Both the position numbers and the translations under genes were made by a program. A stretch of 64,000 nt of DNA from Skermanella mucosa (GTDB lineage: Bacteria; Pseudomonadota; Alphaproteobacteria; Azospirillales; Azospirillaceae): positions 855,501 through 919,500 of the forward strand of contig NZ_CP086106.1 of the NCBI RefSeq assembly GCF_016765655.2, read 5' to 3'. Every line of letters begins with the position of its first letter. The first letter of the stretch is position 1. The notes under the pieces are model-generated. The model was not told the origin of the DNA. It saw only the letters and a program-made list of their open reading frames with translations, and made no database searches. This document shows, one piece after another, positions 42,153-52,177 of this stretch.

Positions 42153-43400
42153 TCAGCGGAGATAGGTCGCTCCGGGCAGCTTGGCCCCGGTCAGGTCGGC
42201 GCCTTCCAGGTCGGCGAGGTCGAGGTTCGCCTCGCTGAGGTTGGCCGAGGCCAGCTGCGTACCCACCAGATGGGCGCGGCGCAGGTCCGCCCCGAGCAGG
42301 GAGGTCGCCCAGATCCGGCCGCTCGGTTTGCCGTTGCCGTCCAGGATCTGCGCGGGGCACAGAAGCGCGTCGTGCAGGTCCGCGCCGATCAGGCGGGCAT
42401 AGCCGAGGTTGGCGCCGGACAGGTCGGCCCCGCTGAGGTTGGCACCGGACAGGTCGGCGCCGGACAGGTCGGCCATGATCATCTTGGCGCCCGCCAGCAG
42501 GGCCTTGACCAGCGACGCTCCGCGCAGGGTGGCGCCGCTCAGGTTGACGTTGCGCAGATCGACGCGGTTGAGGTCGGCGCCGTCCAGCTCGGCCCGGGCG
42601 CCCCGCGCGCCGCCGCTCCCGATCCAGCGCTCATGGTTGTTGATCACCCGCTGGATCTCCAGTCCCAGGGTGTCCAGCATCTTGGTGAAGTGCGCGCCGG
42701 CCAGGTCGGCATGGGTCAGGTCGCAGCCCGAAAGCCGGGTGCCGACCAGATCCGCGTTGTGGAACCGGGTGCCGACCAGGGCCGCGCCGTCCAGGTTCGC
42801 GCCGCACAGGCGGCATTCCGACAGGTTCGTGCCGGTCAGGTCGGCTTCGCTGAGATCCGCATTCTGCAGGTTGCACCCGGTCAGGTCCGCCCCGGTGAGG
42901 TCGGCGCGCCGCAGCGACGCGGCGGTCAGGTCGGTCCGCGAACACAGTCCGGCGGGCACCGGCAGGCGGGGCGGCACCGTCCTGTCCCGCGTCGGCAGGC
43001 CGTGCCGGGGGGTACGAGGCATGGCCCCCAGGTCCGGCGGGCCGCCGTCGGCGGGGGGCACCAGGTTCCCCTCGCGCAGATCGGCATCCCGGAAGTTCGC
43101 CCCGGTGCAGTCCGCCGAATGGAGCCGGGCGCCGCGCAGATCGGTGCCGGAAAGGTCTGCGCCGCGCAGGTCGCAGTGGCGCAGGTCGACGCAGAACAGG
43201 TCGGCGCCGGACAGATGCGCGCCCGCCAGGGTGGTCCTGGCAAGCTTGGCGCCGCCCAGGATGGCGCCGCGCAAGTCGACGCCGCGGAGATCCAGTCCTT
43301 CGAGGTTCGACAGCGAAAGATTGGCGCACGCCCCGCCCGCCAGACCCCTGACCCAGCGCGAGTGCCTGTCCAACACATCCTGCAAGAATTCGGGCGTCAT
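42153..43400 (-). CDS. Pentapeptide-repeat protein
   Basis: A 415-residue cytoplasmic protein made mostly of A(D/N)LXX repeats. One run (about 25-110; LRGVDLRGAILGGAKLARTT) is followed by a Pro-rich spacer (about 125-155), a second run to about 235, a short helical segment (VINNHERWIGSGGARG) and a third run to the end. A similar helix opens the protein (DVLDRHSRWVRGLAGGA), so the unit helix-plus-repeats is duplicated. Such right-handed quadrilateral helices can mimic DNA, but most have no known role. Confidence 0.93.
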   Translation of the reverse strand: MTPEFLQDVLDRHSRWVRGLAGGACANLSLSNLEGLDLRGVDLRGAILGGAKLARTTLAGAHLSGADLFCVDLRHCDLRGADLSGTDLRGARLHSADCTGANFRDADLREGNLVPPADGGPPDLGAMPRTPRHGLPTRDRTVPPRLPVPAGLCSRTDLTAASLRRADLTGADLTGCNLQNADLSEADLTGTNLSECRLCGANLDGAALVGTRFHNADLVGTRLSGCDLTHADLAGAHFTKMLDTLGLEIQRVINNHERWIGSGGARGARAELDGADLNRVDLRNVNLSGATLRGASLVKALLAGAKMIMADLSGADLSGANLSGADLSGANLGYARLIGADLHDALLCPAQILDGNGKPSGRIWATSLLGADLRRAHLVGTQLASANLSEANLDLADLEGADLTGAKLPGATYLR

Positions 43401-43647
43401 CGTCTTCCGTCGGCGGATCTTAGCACCAGGCGAGCACCCTGGTGTCCGCTCATGCTTTGCGTGCAGAATGGCCGTAATTCATTACAGAACAATAAACCCT
43501 TATGATTTTGCGGTTGCCCTCGAAGCCTGCCCTCGAAGCCAGCCCGGCGTGGTCGCCGGACCACGATCCGGGACAAAATTGGAACCAAGGTGCCTACCAC
43601 TTCATTTAGGTGTATAGTCGGACCGAAAGAGTTGTGGTGGAAAGTCG
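43401..43647. other. Divergent promoter region
   Basis: About 250 A/T-richer bases between the pentapeptide gene and the L,D-transpeptidase gene. Promoters for both are expected here; I see no operator or RNA element with confidence. Confidence 0.4.
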
Positions 43648-45327
43648 ATGAGAGCCCTTTTCCGTGGAGTCCTGGTCCTTTGCGCTCTCGGCGGATTGCC
43701 GGGCGCGGCGTCGGCGCAGGCGGTCGAGCCGTTGCTTCCGACGCTGGCCGAGGCGACCGAAGCCGATGTCGCGATCGCGCGCCGGCTCAGCAAGGACGGA
43801 CCGCTCGAAGTGGACGGCCAACGTCTGCGCAATCTTGCGGCACTCCGCCGTTTCTATGCCGAGAGGGGCTTCGATCCGGCCTGGACCGACGGCGCCGGCC
43901 TTGCTCCCGCGGCACCCGGGCTGGTGGCACTGGTCAGGCAGGCGGAGCGGGAAGGGCTGGAGCCGCAGCACTACCATCCCGACGCGATCGAGCGGCGGCA
44001 GGGCATGGCCGGCGTGGCGACGCTGGCCGAACTGGACCTGCTGATCACCGACGCGGTCATGGAGTATGCGGTCGACCTGCGCGCCGGGCGCCTGACGCCC
44101 CGCCAGATCGCCCCGGACCTGGCCGCCGTGCCGCCCCGCCTCGACCCGCAGGAGATCGCGCGGACCGCCCTGGCGGCGCCCGACCTCGCCGCCTTCCTGA
44201 TCGGCTTCACGCCGCCCCATCCGCAATACGCGGCCCTGCGCGACGTGCTGAAGCGCTACCGGGCGGTCGCGGCGGCGGGCGGCTGGCCCGCGGCGGGCGA
44301 CGGGCCGGTGCTGAAGCCGGGCATGCAGGATGCCGGCGTGCCGGCCTTGCGGCGGCGCCTCGCCGCGACCGGCGACTATGCCGGCAAGGACCTCTCCTCC
44401 ACGCTGTACGACGGGCCGCTCCAGGCGGCGGTGAAGCGGTTCCAGTCCTACAACGGCCTCGACCAGGACGGCGTGGTCGGGGTCTCGACGCGGGCGGCCC
44501 TCAACGTCCCCGCCGCCCGGAGGGTCGGCCAGATCATCGCCAACATGGAGCGCTGGCGTTGGCTGGAGGACGACCTGGGCGAGCGGCACGTCATGGTGAA
44601 CATACCCGGCTACACGCTCAAGGCGGTGGCGCCGGGCGCCGATCCGCTGCGCATGCCCGTGATCGTCGGCACCGTGGAACGGCCGACGCCGGTTTTCAGC
44701 CACCGCATCACCCATCTGGTGTTCAATCCGACCTGGACGATCCCGCCGACCGTCGCCCGCAACGACATCCTGCCGAAGCTGATCCGCAATCCCGGCTACC
44801 TGAAGGAACACGACATTACCTTGTACGAGAGCTGGGCCGCCGGCGCGCGGAGGATCGACGCGCGGGGGATCGACTGGCGCGGCGTCGGACCCAGGATCAC
44901 GCGCTACCGGATGCGCCAGGACCCGGGGCCGAAGAACTCCCTGGGCCAGGTCAAGTTCATGTTCCCCAACGATTTCGACGTCTATCTGCATGACACCCCG
45001 GCGCGCGACAAGTTCAGCCGCAACGCCCGCGGGTTGTCGTCGGGCTGCGTCCGCGTCGGCAACCCCGACGCCCTGGCCGGGTTCCTGATGGAGGGGATGG
45101 AGGACTGGACGGCGGAGCGCCGCCGGCAGGTGCTCGACGCCGGGGAAACAAAGACCGTCTGGCTGCGGCAATCCATCCCGGTCCACCTGACGTACCAGAC
45201 CGTCTTCGTCGACGACGCCGGCCGGACCCAGTTCCGCGACGACATCTACGACCACGACGGCGCCTTCATGAACGCCCTGACGAAGCGGCTGCCGGTGCAG
45301 CAGACGGTGGCGCAGGCGGTGAACTGA
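43648..45327 (+). CDS. L,D-transpeptidase, YcbB/LdtD type
   Basis: Periplasmic enzyme that makes 3-3 crosslinks in peptidoglycan. The 559-residue protein has a signal peptide (LFRGVLVLCALGGLPGAASA), a scaffold region, a peptidoglycan-binding domain (about 225-290; VPALRRRLAATGDYAG, AVKRFQSYNGLDQDGVVG) and a YkuD domain (about 310-480). Its active-site motif is YLHDTP...SSGCVRVGNPDAL with the catalytic Cys. The order and length match E. coli LdtD (YcbB). The next gene is YcbK-like, as in E. coli. Confidence 0.95.
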   Translation: MRALFRGVLVLCALGGLPGAASAQAVEPLLPTLAEATEADVAIARRLSKDGPLEVDGQRLRNLAALRRFYAERGFDPAWTDGAGLAPAAPGLVALVRQAEREGLEPQHYHPDAIERRQGMAGVATLAELDLLITDAVMEYAVDLRAGRLTPRQIAPDLAAVPPRLDPQEIARTALAAPDLAAFLIGFTPPHPQYAALRDVLKRYRAVAAAGGWPAAGDGPVLKPGMQDAGVPALRRRLAATGDYAGKDLSSTLYDGPLQAAVKRFQSYNGLDQDGVVGVSTRAALNVPAARRVGQIIANMERWRWLEDDLGERHVMVNIPGYTLKAVAPGADPLRMPVIVGTVERPTPVFSHRITHLVFNPTWTIPPTVARNDILPKLIRNPGYLKEHDITLYESWAAGARRIDARGIDWRGVGPRITRYRMRQDPGPKNSLGQVKFMFPNDFDVYLHDTPARDKFSRNARGLSSGCVRVGNPDALAGFLMEGMEDWTAERRRQVLDAGETKTVWLRQSIPVHLTYQTVFVDDAGRTQFRDDIYDHDGAFMNALTKRLPVQQTVAQAVN

Positions 45328-45566
45328 CCCGCCTCGCGCCGGTCGCCCCGGCGCGGCCCGCCCGCGACCGGCGACCGAGGCTCCTCGGCATGTCTCGAAA
45401 AAATCACCTCGCAACCGCCGGATTATAGCGGTATCAGCGGCTTCTCCCGTGTATGTAAACCTTTGCTTAACCCGCCCCGGCAATGCTGGGGCAGTCACGA
45501 CGACATATTCATACCGTCGATGGGTTTTATTTGGAATTTTAGGCGTTTTTCACTGGGGGCGGGACG

Positions 45567-46148
45567 ATGCGGGACGAGCGCGCGGAGCAGTGCCGGGCAG
45601 ATACGGTCGGACGTCGTTCATTCCTCGGCTTCGGCCTTGCCGCCGCCGCCACCGCCTTCGTCCTGGATCCCGTCCAGGCCCTGGCCGCCAGCCGGGTCGT
45701 TCCGCCCCGCCGGGTGTCCCTCCTGAACACCCATACCGGCGAGAGGCTGACGGCGGAATACTGGACCCGGGGGCGTTATCAGCGCGACGCGCTGCGCGCC
45801 ATCGACAGGATCCTGCGGGACCATCGCACCGACGCGGTACACCCGATCGACCCCGGGCTGCTGGACACGCTCCACTCCCTGCAATCCCGGCTCGGCATCC
45901 GTGCGCCGCTACACGTCATTTCCGGCTACCGCTCGCCGGAAACCAACGAGATGCTTCGGGAAACCGGAGGCGGCGGGGTTGCCCGGAGCAGTTTCCACAT
46001 GCGCGGGATGGCGATCGACATCCGGGCGCCGGGGACCGACACCCGGATCGTCAGGCGCGCGGCTCTGCGCCTGCGGGCGGGCGGCGTCGGCTTCTATCCC
46101 CAGAGCGATTTCGTCCATGTGGATGTCGGGCCGGTCCGCTCCTGGTGA
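45567..46148 (+). CDS. DUF882 / YcbK-like M15-type peptidase with Tat signal
   Basis: A 193-residue exported protein. The signal is twin-arginine (GRRSFLGFGLAAAATAFVLD). The DUF882 domain has VISGYRSPETNEMLRETGGG, SSFHMRGMAIDIRAPGTDT and FVHVDVGPVRSW, giving the His-Asp-His zinc set of M15A peptidases (H in FHMRGMAID, D in the same motif, H in FVHVD). It likely trims peptidoglycan peptides. It follows the L,D-transpeptidase gene by 240 bases, a conserved pairing. Confidence 0.92.
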   Translation: MRDERAEQCRADTVGRRSFLGFGLAAAATAFVLDPVQALAASRVVPPRRVSLLNTHTGERLTAEYWTRGRYQRDALRAIDRILRDHRTDAVHPIDPGLLDTLHSLQSRLGIRAPLHVISGYRSPETNEMLRETGGGGVARSSFHMRGMAIDIRAPGTDTRIVRRAALRLRAGGVGFYPQSDFVHVDVGPVRSW

Positions 46149-46656
46149 CTGCGGAGATGGCGGCACTCCCGAAGTAGTTTTGCCGCTTTTTTCATCATCG
46201 AACGAATTTTTATCTGCATCCGCCCATTCCCTCGATAGATGAATCGGGGGCGGGCGCTTCTGGTTTATGGCGTAGAAACATGCCCGGCACCTTCGTGTAA
46301 GGTGAGCGACATGGCCGCAAGTCTAGTGCTGCTTGGTGCGATCTGCCAATTACTCGAAGGGTTACGGTAGATCAAAATATTTTTCATTAAAAGTCTATTC
46401 CGTTCGAAGTAACGTTTGAGGGGTGTTATCCTCGAAATAAAAAGCATACCGGGACGGGGCAAACGATTTCTGCGATCGGGGTAGCCGATTTTCTTCCGGC
46501 TGTCGGCACTGGTAGCGCACTCCTGGCGCTTTAAGTGAAATAATGGGTCACTTGATCATTTCCTCTTTTCGAAGCAATGTATTGCTTCATGGATCGGGGA
46601 CAGACAGCTGTTTTGGTGGTTGTCGATGCAGGCATTTTCAGCCCAGGGGACATTCG
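46149..46656. other. A/T-rich intergenic region
   Basis: About 500 bases, clearly lower in GC than the surroundings (runs such as AAAATATTTTTCATTAAAAG near 46375). No ORF, hairpin terminator or known RNA could be supported. It should hold the promoter of the deacetylase gene. Confidence 0.5.
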
Positions 46657-47697
46657 TTGGGTAAATTCATCATCACGATAGATACCGAGGGCGACAACAT
46701 ATGGAACGGTCCGCGTGAAACCACCACGCGCAATGCCGCGTATCTGCCACGCTTCCAGGATCTTTGCGAACGGCACGGGCTGAAGCCGACATATCTGGTG
46801 AACCACGAGATGGCCGTTTCGCCGGCCTTCGTCGAGTTCGGCCGGGACGTCCTGGCGCGGGGGCAGGGCGAGGTCGGCATGCATCTGCACGCGTGGGACT
46901 CCCCGCCGTCGGCACCGCTCACCAAGGACGACCATAAGTACAAGCCGTACCTGATCGAGTATCCGGTCGAGGCCATGAGGGCCAAGATCGACTATATGAC
47001 CAAGCTGCTGCAGGACGTCTTCGACACGCCGATCACCAGCCACCGCGCCGGGCGGTGGGCGATGAACGAGACCTATGCCGGCATCCTGATCGAGCACGGC
47101 TACCTGGCCGACTGCTCGGTGACGCCTCATGTGGACTGGCGCGGGACCCCGGGCGATCCGGCCGGCGGCGGCGGCACCAATTACCAGGGCTATCCCAGCG
47201 TTCCCTATTTCGTCGATCCCGCCGACATCAGCCGGCCGGGCCAGTCGCAGCTCCTGGAAGTGCCGATGACGGTATGCAAGCGCCTGCCGCCGGCGTTGCG
47301 CGACGTCTTCGACGGATACCTGCCGCAGGGCGGCCTCCCGGTGCGGCTGCTCAACCGGATGCTGAAGAACCACTGGCTGCGCCCGAACGGCAGGAACGGC
47401 GCCGACATGGTGACCCTGGTGCGGTCCGAGGCGGCGGCCGGGGCCGCCCATGTGGAATTCATGCTGCATTCCTCCGAGTTCATGCCGGGAGGCAGCCCGA
47501 CATTCCGCGACGCGGAGTCGATCGAGCGGCTCTACGCCGATATCGACTCCGTCTTCCACGAAGCCGCCGCCCGGTTCGAAGGAGCCACCCTGGCCGAGTT
47601 CCGCTCGGGCTTCGCCACGGCGGTCCAGCCGATCGCCGACCCGATCGAGGCGATGGCGTCGGGCGGCAACGTGGTTATTGATGGCTTAAGGAGTTGA
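46657..47697 (+). CDS. Polysaccharide-deacetylase-like protein
   Basis: A 346-residue protein of the NodB/WalW-type (beta/alpha) barrel group. The start chosen is TTG at 46657, with AGGGGA six bases before; an in-frame ATG at 46543 adds 38 residues of unlikely sequence. Key segments are FIITIDTEGDNIW (metal-site Asp), YLVNHEMAVSP, GEVGMHLHAWDSPP (His-x-His) and TSHRAGRWAMNET. These match deacetylase-like proteins found in exopolysaccharide clusters. No signal peptide is seen. No glycosyltransferase is adjacent. Confidence 0.82.
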   Translation: MGKFIITIDTEGDNIWNGPRETTTRNAAYLPRFQDLCERHGLKPTYLVNHEMAVSPAFVEFGRDVLARGQGEVGMHLHAWDSPPSAPLTKDDHKYKPYLIEYPVEAMRAKIDYMTKLLQDVFDTPITSHRAGRWAMNETYAGILIEHGYLADCSVTPHVDWRGTPGDPAGGGGTNYQGYPSVPYFVDPADISRPGQSQLLEVPMTVCKRLPPALRDVFDGYLPQGGLPVRLLNRMLKNHWLRPNGRNGADMVTLVRSEAAAGAAHVEFMLHSSEFMPGGSPTFRDAESIERLYADIDSVFHEAAARFEGATLAEFRSGFATAVQPIADPIEAMASGGNVVIDGLRS

Positions 47698-47760
47698 CCG
47701 CTACGGTATAGTCCATCAGGTATGGATGGACCGGCTCGGCCGGGGCAGGATGAGGACGGC

Positions 47761-49581
47761 ATGGACACTCTCTTCGTCGCTCTGAAGCGCGGCTTTCTCG
47801 CCGGTACCATGGCGGGAGCCATTGCCGTCGGCGGGGCCTCGGCTCCGGCTCCGGCCCGCGCGATGACGGCACAGGCGGGGACCGAGGGCCGGCTGTCCGT
47901 CGAAACCCTGTCCGCGGTCACGACGGTCACCGGCAGCTACCTGGCCGGCCGGCACGCGCAGCAGTCCGACGACTGGGCAGCGGCGGCCGAGTTCATGGCG
48001 CGGGCGCTGGCCGACGATCCGGGAAACCTGGCGCTTCTCCGGCAGACATACCTGTTGCAGCTGGGCGACGGACGGCTGGCCGATGCCGCCGGCTTGGCGC
48101 GCCGGCTTACCGTGGCGGAACCCGGCAATCATCTGGCGGCGACGCTTCTGGCGGCGGACGACGTGATCGCCCGACGCTTCGCGGAGGCGCAGGCCCGGCT
48201 TGCCGGCGGCACCGACGGCGCGCTGGCCCGCTATGTCGAACCGATCATGCTGGCCTGGATCGCCGTCGGCCGGGGCGACCTGCCGGCCGCCTGGGCCGCG
48301 CTGAAACCCATGTCCAGGGCGCAGGGCTTCGCGGTCCTGCACAATTACCATGCCGGGCTGATCGCGGAGCATACCGGCGACGCCGTCGCCGCGGAGAGCT
48401 GGTTCCTGAAGGCGATCGGCGCCGGGGCGCCGCTGCGGATCGTCCAGACCGTCGGGGGCTTCTTCGAGCGGGCCGGACGGACGGAGGAAGCCCGCGCCCT
48501 CTATGAAAAATTCATCGCCGACAATCCCGGAACCCTGCTGCTCCAGGGCGACCTGGACCGGCTGGCACGCGGCGAGAAGCCGGCCCCGACCGTCGCGGAC
48601 CCGCGCCAGGGCATCGCCGAGGCGCTGTTCGACATCGCGAGCGCCCTGAACCAGGAGGGTGCCGGCGAACTGGCGCTGATGTACGGCCGCATCGCGGTCC
48701 ATCTGCGCGCCGACCTGCCGCTCGCCCGCCTGATGATCGGCGACATCCTGGCCCAGCGCACCCGCCACGAGGCGGCGCTGGCGGAATACGCCGCTGTCGG
48801 CGGCGGCGACGGGCTGCGCTGGACCGCCCGGCTGCGCAGCGCCGGCCTGTTGGAGAAGCTGGGCAGGACCGACGAGGCCGTGGCCCTGCTGGACGCCATG
48901 GCCGCCGAGCGGCCCGAGCGGGCCGACGCGCTGATCGAGCTGGGCGACGTGCAGCGCGGGGCGGAGCGGTTCGACCAGGCGATCGCCGCCTATGACGCGG
49001 CGCTGGAACGGCTGGGCGAGCCGCAGGCGCGCCACTGGCTGCTCTACTACACGCGCGCGATCTCCTACGACAAGACCAAGCGCTGGACCGAGGCCGAGCG
49101 GGATCTCCAGCGGGCGCTGGAACTGTCCCCCGACCAGCCGTTGCTGCTGAACTACCTGGGATATTCCTGGATCGACCGGGGCGTCAACCTGGACCGCGGC
49201 CGGTCCATGATCGAGCGGGCGGTCGAGCTGAAGCCGAGCGACGGCTACATCATCGACAGCCTGGGCTGGGCGCTCTACCGCCTGGGCGATTTCGGCGGCG
49301 CCGTCACCCACCTGGAACGCGCGGTGGAGCTGAAGCCGCTCGACGCGACCATCAACGACCATCTGGGCGACGCCTACTGGCAGGTCGGCCGCCGGGCGGA
49401 GGCCCGCTTCCAGTGGCGCCGCGCGCTTCAGAACGCGGAGGAGCCCGAACTGGCCAAGACGATCCAGGCCAAGCTCGACAACGGGCTGCCGCGCCACCAG
49501 ACCGCCGCCGACCTGAACGCGCCCGCTCCGCAGTCGCCGGCTCCCCCGGGTCCCGCGCAGGGCCAGCCCGCCGCCAGATGA
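47761..49581 (+). CDS. Exported tetratricopeptide-repeat protein
   Basis: A 606-residue protein from the ATG at 47761 (GAGG seven bases before; an ATG at 47722 is the alternative). A signal peptide covers about residues 1-37 (GTMAGAIAVGGASAPAPARA). TPR units run through most of the chain, most regular at about 440-575 (LQRALELSPDQPLLLNYLGY, IERAVELKPSDGYIIDSLGW, LERAVELKPLDATINDHLGD). A Pro/Ala tail ends it. The last codon overlaps the ispE start (ATGA). Likely an outer-membrane-associated scaffold; no enzymatic motif. Confidence 0.9.
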   Translation: MDTLFVALKRGFLAGTMAGAIAVGGASAPAPARAMTAQAGTEGRLSVETLSAVTTVTGSYLAGRHAQQSDDWAAAAEFMARALADDPGNLALLRQTYLLQLGDGRLADAAGLARRLTVAEPGNHLAATLLAADDVIARRFAEAQARLAGGTDGALARYVEPIMLAWIAVGRGDLPAAWAALKPMSRAQGFAVLHNYHAGLIAEHTGDAVAAESWFLKAIGAGAPLRIVQTVGGFFERAGRTEEARALYEKFIADNPGTLLLQGDLDRLARGEKPAPTVADPRQGIAEALFDIASALNQEGAGELALMYGRIAVHLRADLPLARLMIGDILAQRTRHEAALAEYAAVGGGDGLRWTARLRSAGLLEKLGRTDEAVALLDAMAAERPERADALIELGDVQRGAERFDQAIAAYDAALERLGEPQARHWLLYYTRAISYDKTKRWTEAERDLQRALELSPDQPLLLNYLGYSWIDRGVNLDRGRSMIERAVELKPSDGYIIDSLGWALYRLGDFGGAVTHLERAVELKPLDATINDHLGDAYWQVGRRAEARFQWRRALQNAEEPELAKTIQAKLDNGLPRHQTAADLNAPAPQSPAPPGPAQGQPAAR

Positions 49582-50492
49582 CCTCCGGCCCGATCACCTC
49601 CGGCCCGATCACCTCCGACCGGTCCTCGATCGTCGAGCACGCCCCGGCGAAGCTGAACCTTTACCTGCACGTGCTCGGCCGCCGCCCCGACGGCTACCAT
49701 GAACTGGACAGCCTGGTCGCCTTCGCCGACGTCCGGGACACCGTGACGGTGCGCCCGGCCGACCGCCTGACGCTGGAGATCGACGGCCTCTTCGCGCCCG
49801 CCCTGACCGGGGAGGCCGCCGGCGACAATTTGGTGACCCGGGCCGCCGTCCTGCTCGCGCGCGCTCTCGGTCGGGACGAGCCCGGCGTCGCGATCACCCT
49901 GACCAAGCGCCTGCCGGTCGCGTCCGGCATCGGCGGCGGATCGGCCGACGCCGCCGCCTGCCTGCGGGCGCTCGCCCGGCTGTGGGACATCGGCGCGGAC
50001 GATGCCCGGCTGGCACCGATCGCCGCCCGGCTGGGGGCCGACGTGCCGGTCTGCCTCAGCGGCAGGCCCGCCTATTTCGGCGGGATCGGCGACATCGTGG
50101 ATCCCGCGCCGCCGCTGCCGTCCTGCGCCGTGGTGCTGGTCAATCCGGGAACGCCGCTGGCGACCCCGGCGGTGTTCAAGGCCCGGAGCGGCCCGTTCTC
50201 CCTCGCGGCCCGCTTCGACGGGGAGCCGCCGGCCGACGCCGCGGCCCTGGCGGAACTGCTGGCTGGCAGGGGCAACGACCTGACCGCCCCGGCGCGGACC
50301 CTGGTCCCGGCCATCGGCGACGTGCTGGACGCGCTGGGCCGGACGCCGGGCTGCCTGCTCGCCCGCCTGTCGGGCAGCGGCGCCACCTGCTTCGCGCTCT
50401 ATGCGGACCGGGATGCAGCCGCCGCCGCGGCCGCCGGTCTGGAGAGCGACCATCCCGGATGGTGGGTGCGGGCGGGCGGGCTGCTGGCCTGA
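49578..50492 (+). CDS. ispE: 4-diphosphocytidyl-2-C-methyl-D-erythritol kinase
   Basis: GHMP kinase of the non-mevalonate isoprenoid pathway. The ATG at 49578 overlaps the stop of the TPR gene by four bases, giving 304 residues. The first 40 bases are a 15-base tandem repeat (ACCTCCGGCCCGATC), coding a repeated TSGPI. The enzyme then begins APAKLNLYLHVLGRRPDGYHE, with the ATP-binding PVASGIGGGSADAAACLRAL at about 110 and the late LSGSGATCFALY. The repeated N-terminus is not part of the fold; the true start could be downstream. Confidence 0.95.
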   Translation: MTSGPITSGPITSDRSSIVEHAPAKLNLYLHVLGRRPDGYHELDSLVAFADVRDTVTVRPADRLTLEIDGLFAPALTGEAAGDNLVTRAAVLLARALGRDEPGVAITLTKRLPVASGIGGGSADAAACLRALARLWDIGADDARLAPIAARLGADVPVCLSGRPAYFGGIGDIVDPAPPLPSCAVVLVNPGTPLATPAVFKARSGPFSLAARFDGEPPADAAALAELLAGRGNDLTAPARTLVPAIGDVLDALGRTPGCLLARLSGSGATCFALYADRDAAAAAAAGLESDHPGWWVRAGGLLA

Positions 50493-50587
50493 GAGATTTT
50501 TTCTTTTCCGGTTCTTCACGATTGGTAAGCCCGTGCCGGTGTATGGAGGGAACCGGTAACCCGATCCCTTCCGACGGCGGTGCGTCC

Positions 50588-51016
50588 ATGAGCGATTTCG
50601 TGAAGTTCCTGCGGGCGGGCCTCGTCCTCGCGGGCGTCCTGGCTTGCGCCGCCCCCGCGTCCGAGGCGCAGGCGTCCGAGAAGAAGGAAGGCCCGGTCTC
50701 GCTCAGCGTACCGATCACCAACCTGACGCTGCCCCTTCTTCTGGAGGACCGCAGCATGGTCGGCCGCCTCGACCTTGTCCTGGACGTCCAGGCGACCGAC
50801 GCCGCGGCCGTGACCCGGATCGAGGAGCAGCTCCCCCGCATCCGCGACCTGCTGCTGACCCGCGTCACGCCGGCGCCGATCCCCGGCAGCAGCAACGTAT
50901 CGGCCGAGACGCTGACCGACATGAAGAGCCGTATCCTGGCCCTGCTGCGCGAGGTGGTCGGGGCCGACGCGGTGAAGGCCGTCTATATCGTCAAGGCGAT
51001 GACCCGGCGGAGCTGA
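50588..51016 (+). CDS. FliL-like exported protein
   Basis: A 142-residue protein with an N-terminal signal or anchor (FLRAGLVLAGVLACAAPAS). The rest has the FliL pattern: a first strand PITNLTLPLLLEDRSMVGRL, then a central acidic region with LPRIRDLLLTRV and the helix LTDMKSRILALLREVVGADA followed by the strand KAVYIVKAMTR. FliL proteins sit at the flagellar stator, but no flagellar gene is near, so this may be a stand-alone homologue. Confidence 0.7.
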   Translation: MSDFVKFLRAGLVLAGVLACAAPASEAQASEKKEGPVSLSVPITNLTLPLLLEDRSMVGRLDLVLDVQATDAAAVTRIEEQLPRIRDLLLTRVTPAPIPGSSNVSAETLTDMKSRILALLREVVGADAVKAVYIVKAMTRRS

Positions 51017-51128
51017 GCCGCCCGCCGAGCCATGCGCCACGTCCTCGCCGGGTCACCAGCACGGCTGTCCGGCACGGTGATTGCCCCATGAGGAAAAGTA
51101 TTGGCCGTAGGCAGAAACACCCCCTTTT

Positions 51129-51218
51129 CGTCATGGCCGGACTTGATCCGGCCATCTTATCGCAGGTCTCATCAGGGCTCCGTGGCCGGAGATGCCCGGA
51201 TCAAGTCCGGGCATGACG
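51129..51218. repeat. Inverted CCGGACTTGATCCGG repeat
   Basis: Arms 51129-51155 and 51192-51218 are inverted repeats with two mismatches in 27 bases, each itself palindromic (CCGGACTTGATCCGG). It lies between the FliL-like and metQ genes. This motif is a widespread intergenic repeat in alphaproteobacteria. Confidence 0.85.
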
Positions 51219-51291
51219 ATAAAGGGAAGACAAAGTATTTTTAGGATCACCTTCAGGTTGATAGGTAAGTGCCGTGCCGGACAGCCGGGAG

Positions 51292-52101
51292 TCACCAGCC
51301 GGCGACTACCGAGCCCTTGAACTTGTCCTGGACGAACTGCTTGACCTCCGGCGAGTGGTAAGACTCGACAAGCTGCTTGACCCAGGGCTTGTCCTTGTCC
51401 TGCTCGCGCACCGCGATGACGTTGGTATAGGGGGAGTCCGCGCTCTCACGGGCGATCGCGTCGGTCAGCGGGTTCAGGCCGGATTCCAGCGCGTAGTTGG
51501 TGTTGACCGCCGCCGCCGTCACGTCGCCCAGCGAGCGGGGGAGCTGCGCCGCGTCCAGCTCGACGATGCGGATGCCCTTCGGGTTCTCGACGACGTCGAT
51601 CGGGGTGGCCTTCAGCCCGGCGCCCTCGGCCAGCTTGATCACGCCCTCGGCTTCCAGCAGCAGCAGCGCCCGGCCGCCGTTGGTCGGGTCGTTCGGCACG
51701 GCGACGGTGGCGCCCTCGGGCAGCTCGGCCAGGCTCTTCACCTTGTTGGAGTAGATCCCCATGGGGAACACCACGGTCTTGCCGACCGAGACCAGGTCCA
51801 ACCCCCGGTCCTGGACCTGGTTGTCCAGATAGGGCTGGTGCTGGAAGGAGTTCGCCTCAATCTCGCCGGCGGCCAATGCCGCGTTGGGAATGACGTAGTC
51901 GGTGAACTCGATGACCTTGATCTCCAGCCCCTGCTTGGCGGCGATCGGCTTGACCGCGTCCAGGATCTGGGCGTGCGGGCCGGCCGAGACGCCGACCCGG
52001 ACGGTCTCGGCGGAGGCAGCACCCGCGAGGGCGATGGCGGCGGCGCCGACCAGGGCGGCGCCGAAGCGCCGGGACAGGATCTTGGCGGAGGGGATGTTCA
52101 T
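51292..52101 (-). CDS. metQ: MetQ/NlpA-family methionine-binding protein
   Basis: Periplasmic substrate-binding component of a MetNIQ importer, 269 residues. The signal (GAALVGAAAIALAGAASAET) ends without the lipobox cysteine usual for MetQ lipoproteins, so a soluble periplasmic form is predicted. Family motifs are IEFTDYVIPNAALAAGEIEA, NSFQHQPYLDNQ and VAVPNDPTNGGRALLLLEAE. It lies 76 bases after metI, completing metN-metI-metQ. Confidence 0.95.
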   Translation of the reverse strand: MNIPSAKILSRRFGAALVGAAAIALAGAASAETVRVGVSAGPHAQILDAVKPIAAKQGLEIKVIEFTDYVIPNAALAAGEIEANSFQHQPYLDNQVQDRGLDLVSVGKTVVFPMGIYSNKVKSLAELPEGATVAVPNDPTNGGRALLLLEAEGVIKLAEGAGLKATPIDVVENPKGIRIVELDAAQLPRSLGDVTAAAVNTNYALESGLNPLTDAIARESADSPYTNVIAVREQDKDKPWVKQLVESYHSPEVKQFVQDKFKGSVVAGW

Positions 52102-52177
52102 GAGGGTCCCACTTTCTTCAGGCTGTTGTATTTCAGGCTATCGGACTTCACGCTGTCGAAACCGTTGTCCGTCTTGG

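Noticed and set aside
51129-51218. A new mobile element
   Set aside because: The CCGGACTTGATCCGG palindrome is a common alphaproteobacterial intergenic repeat.
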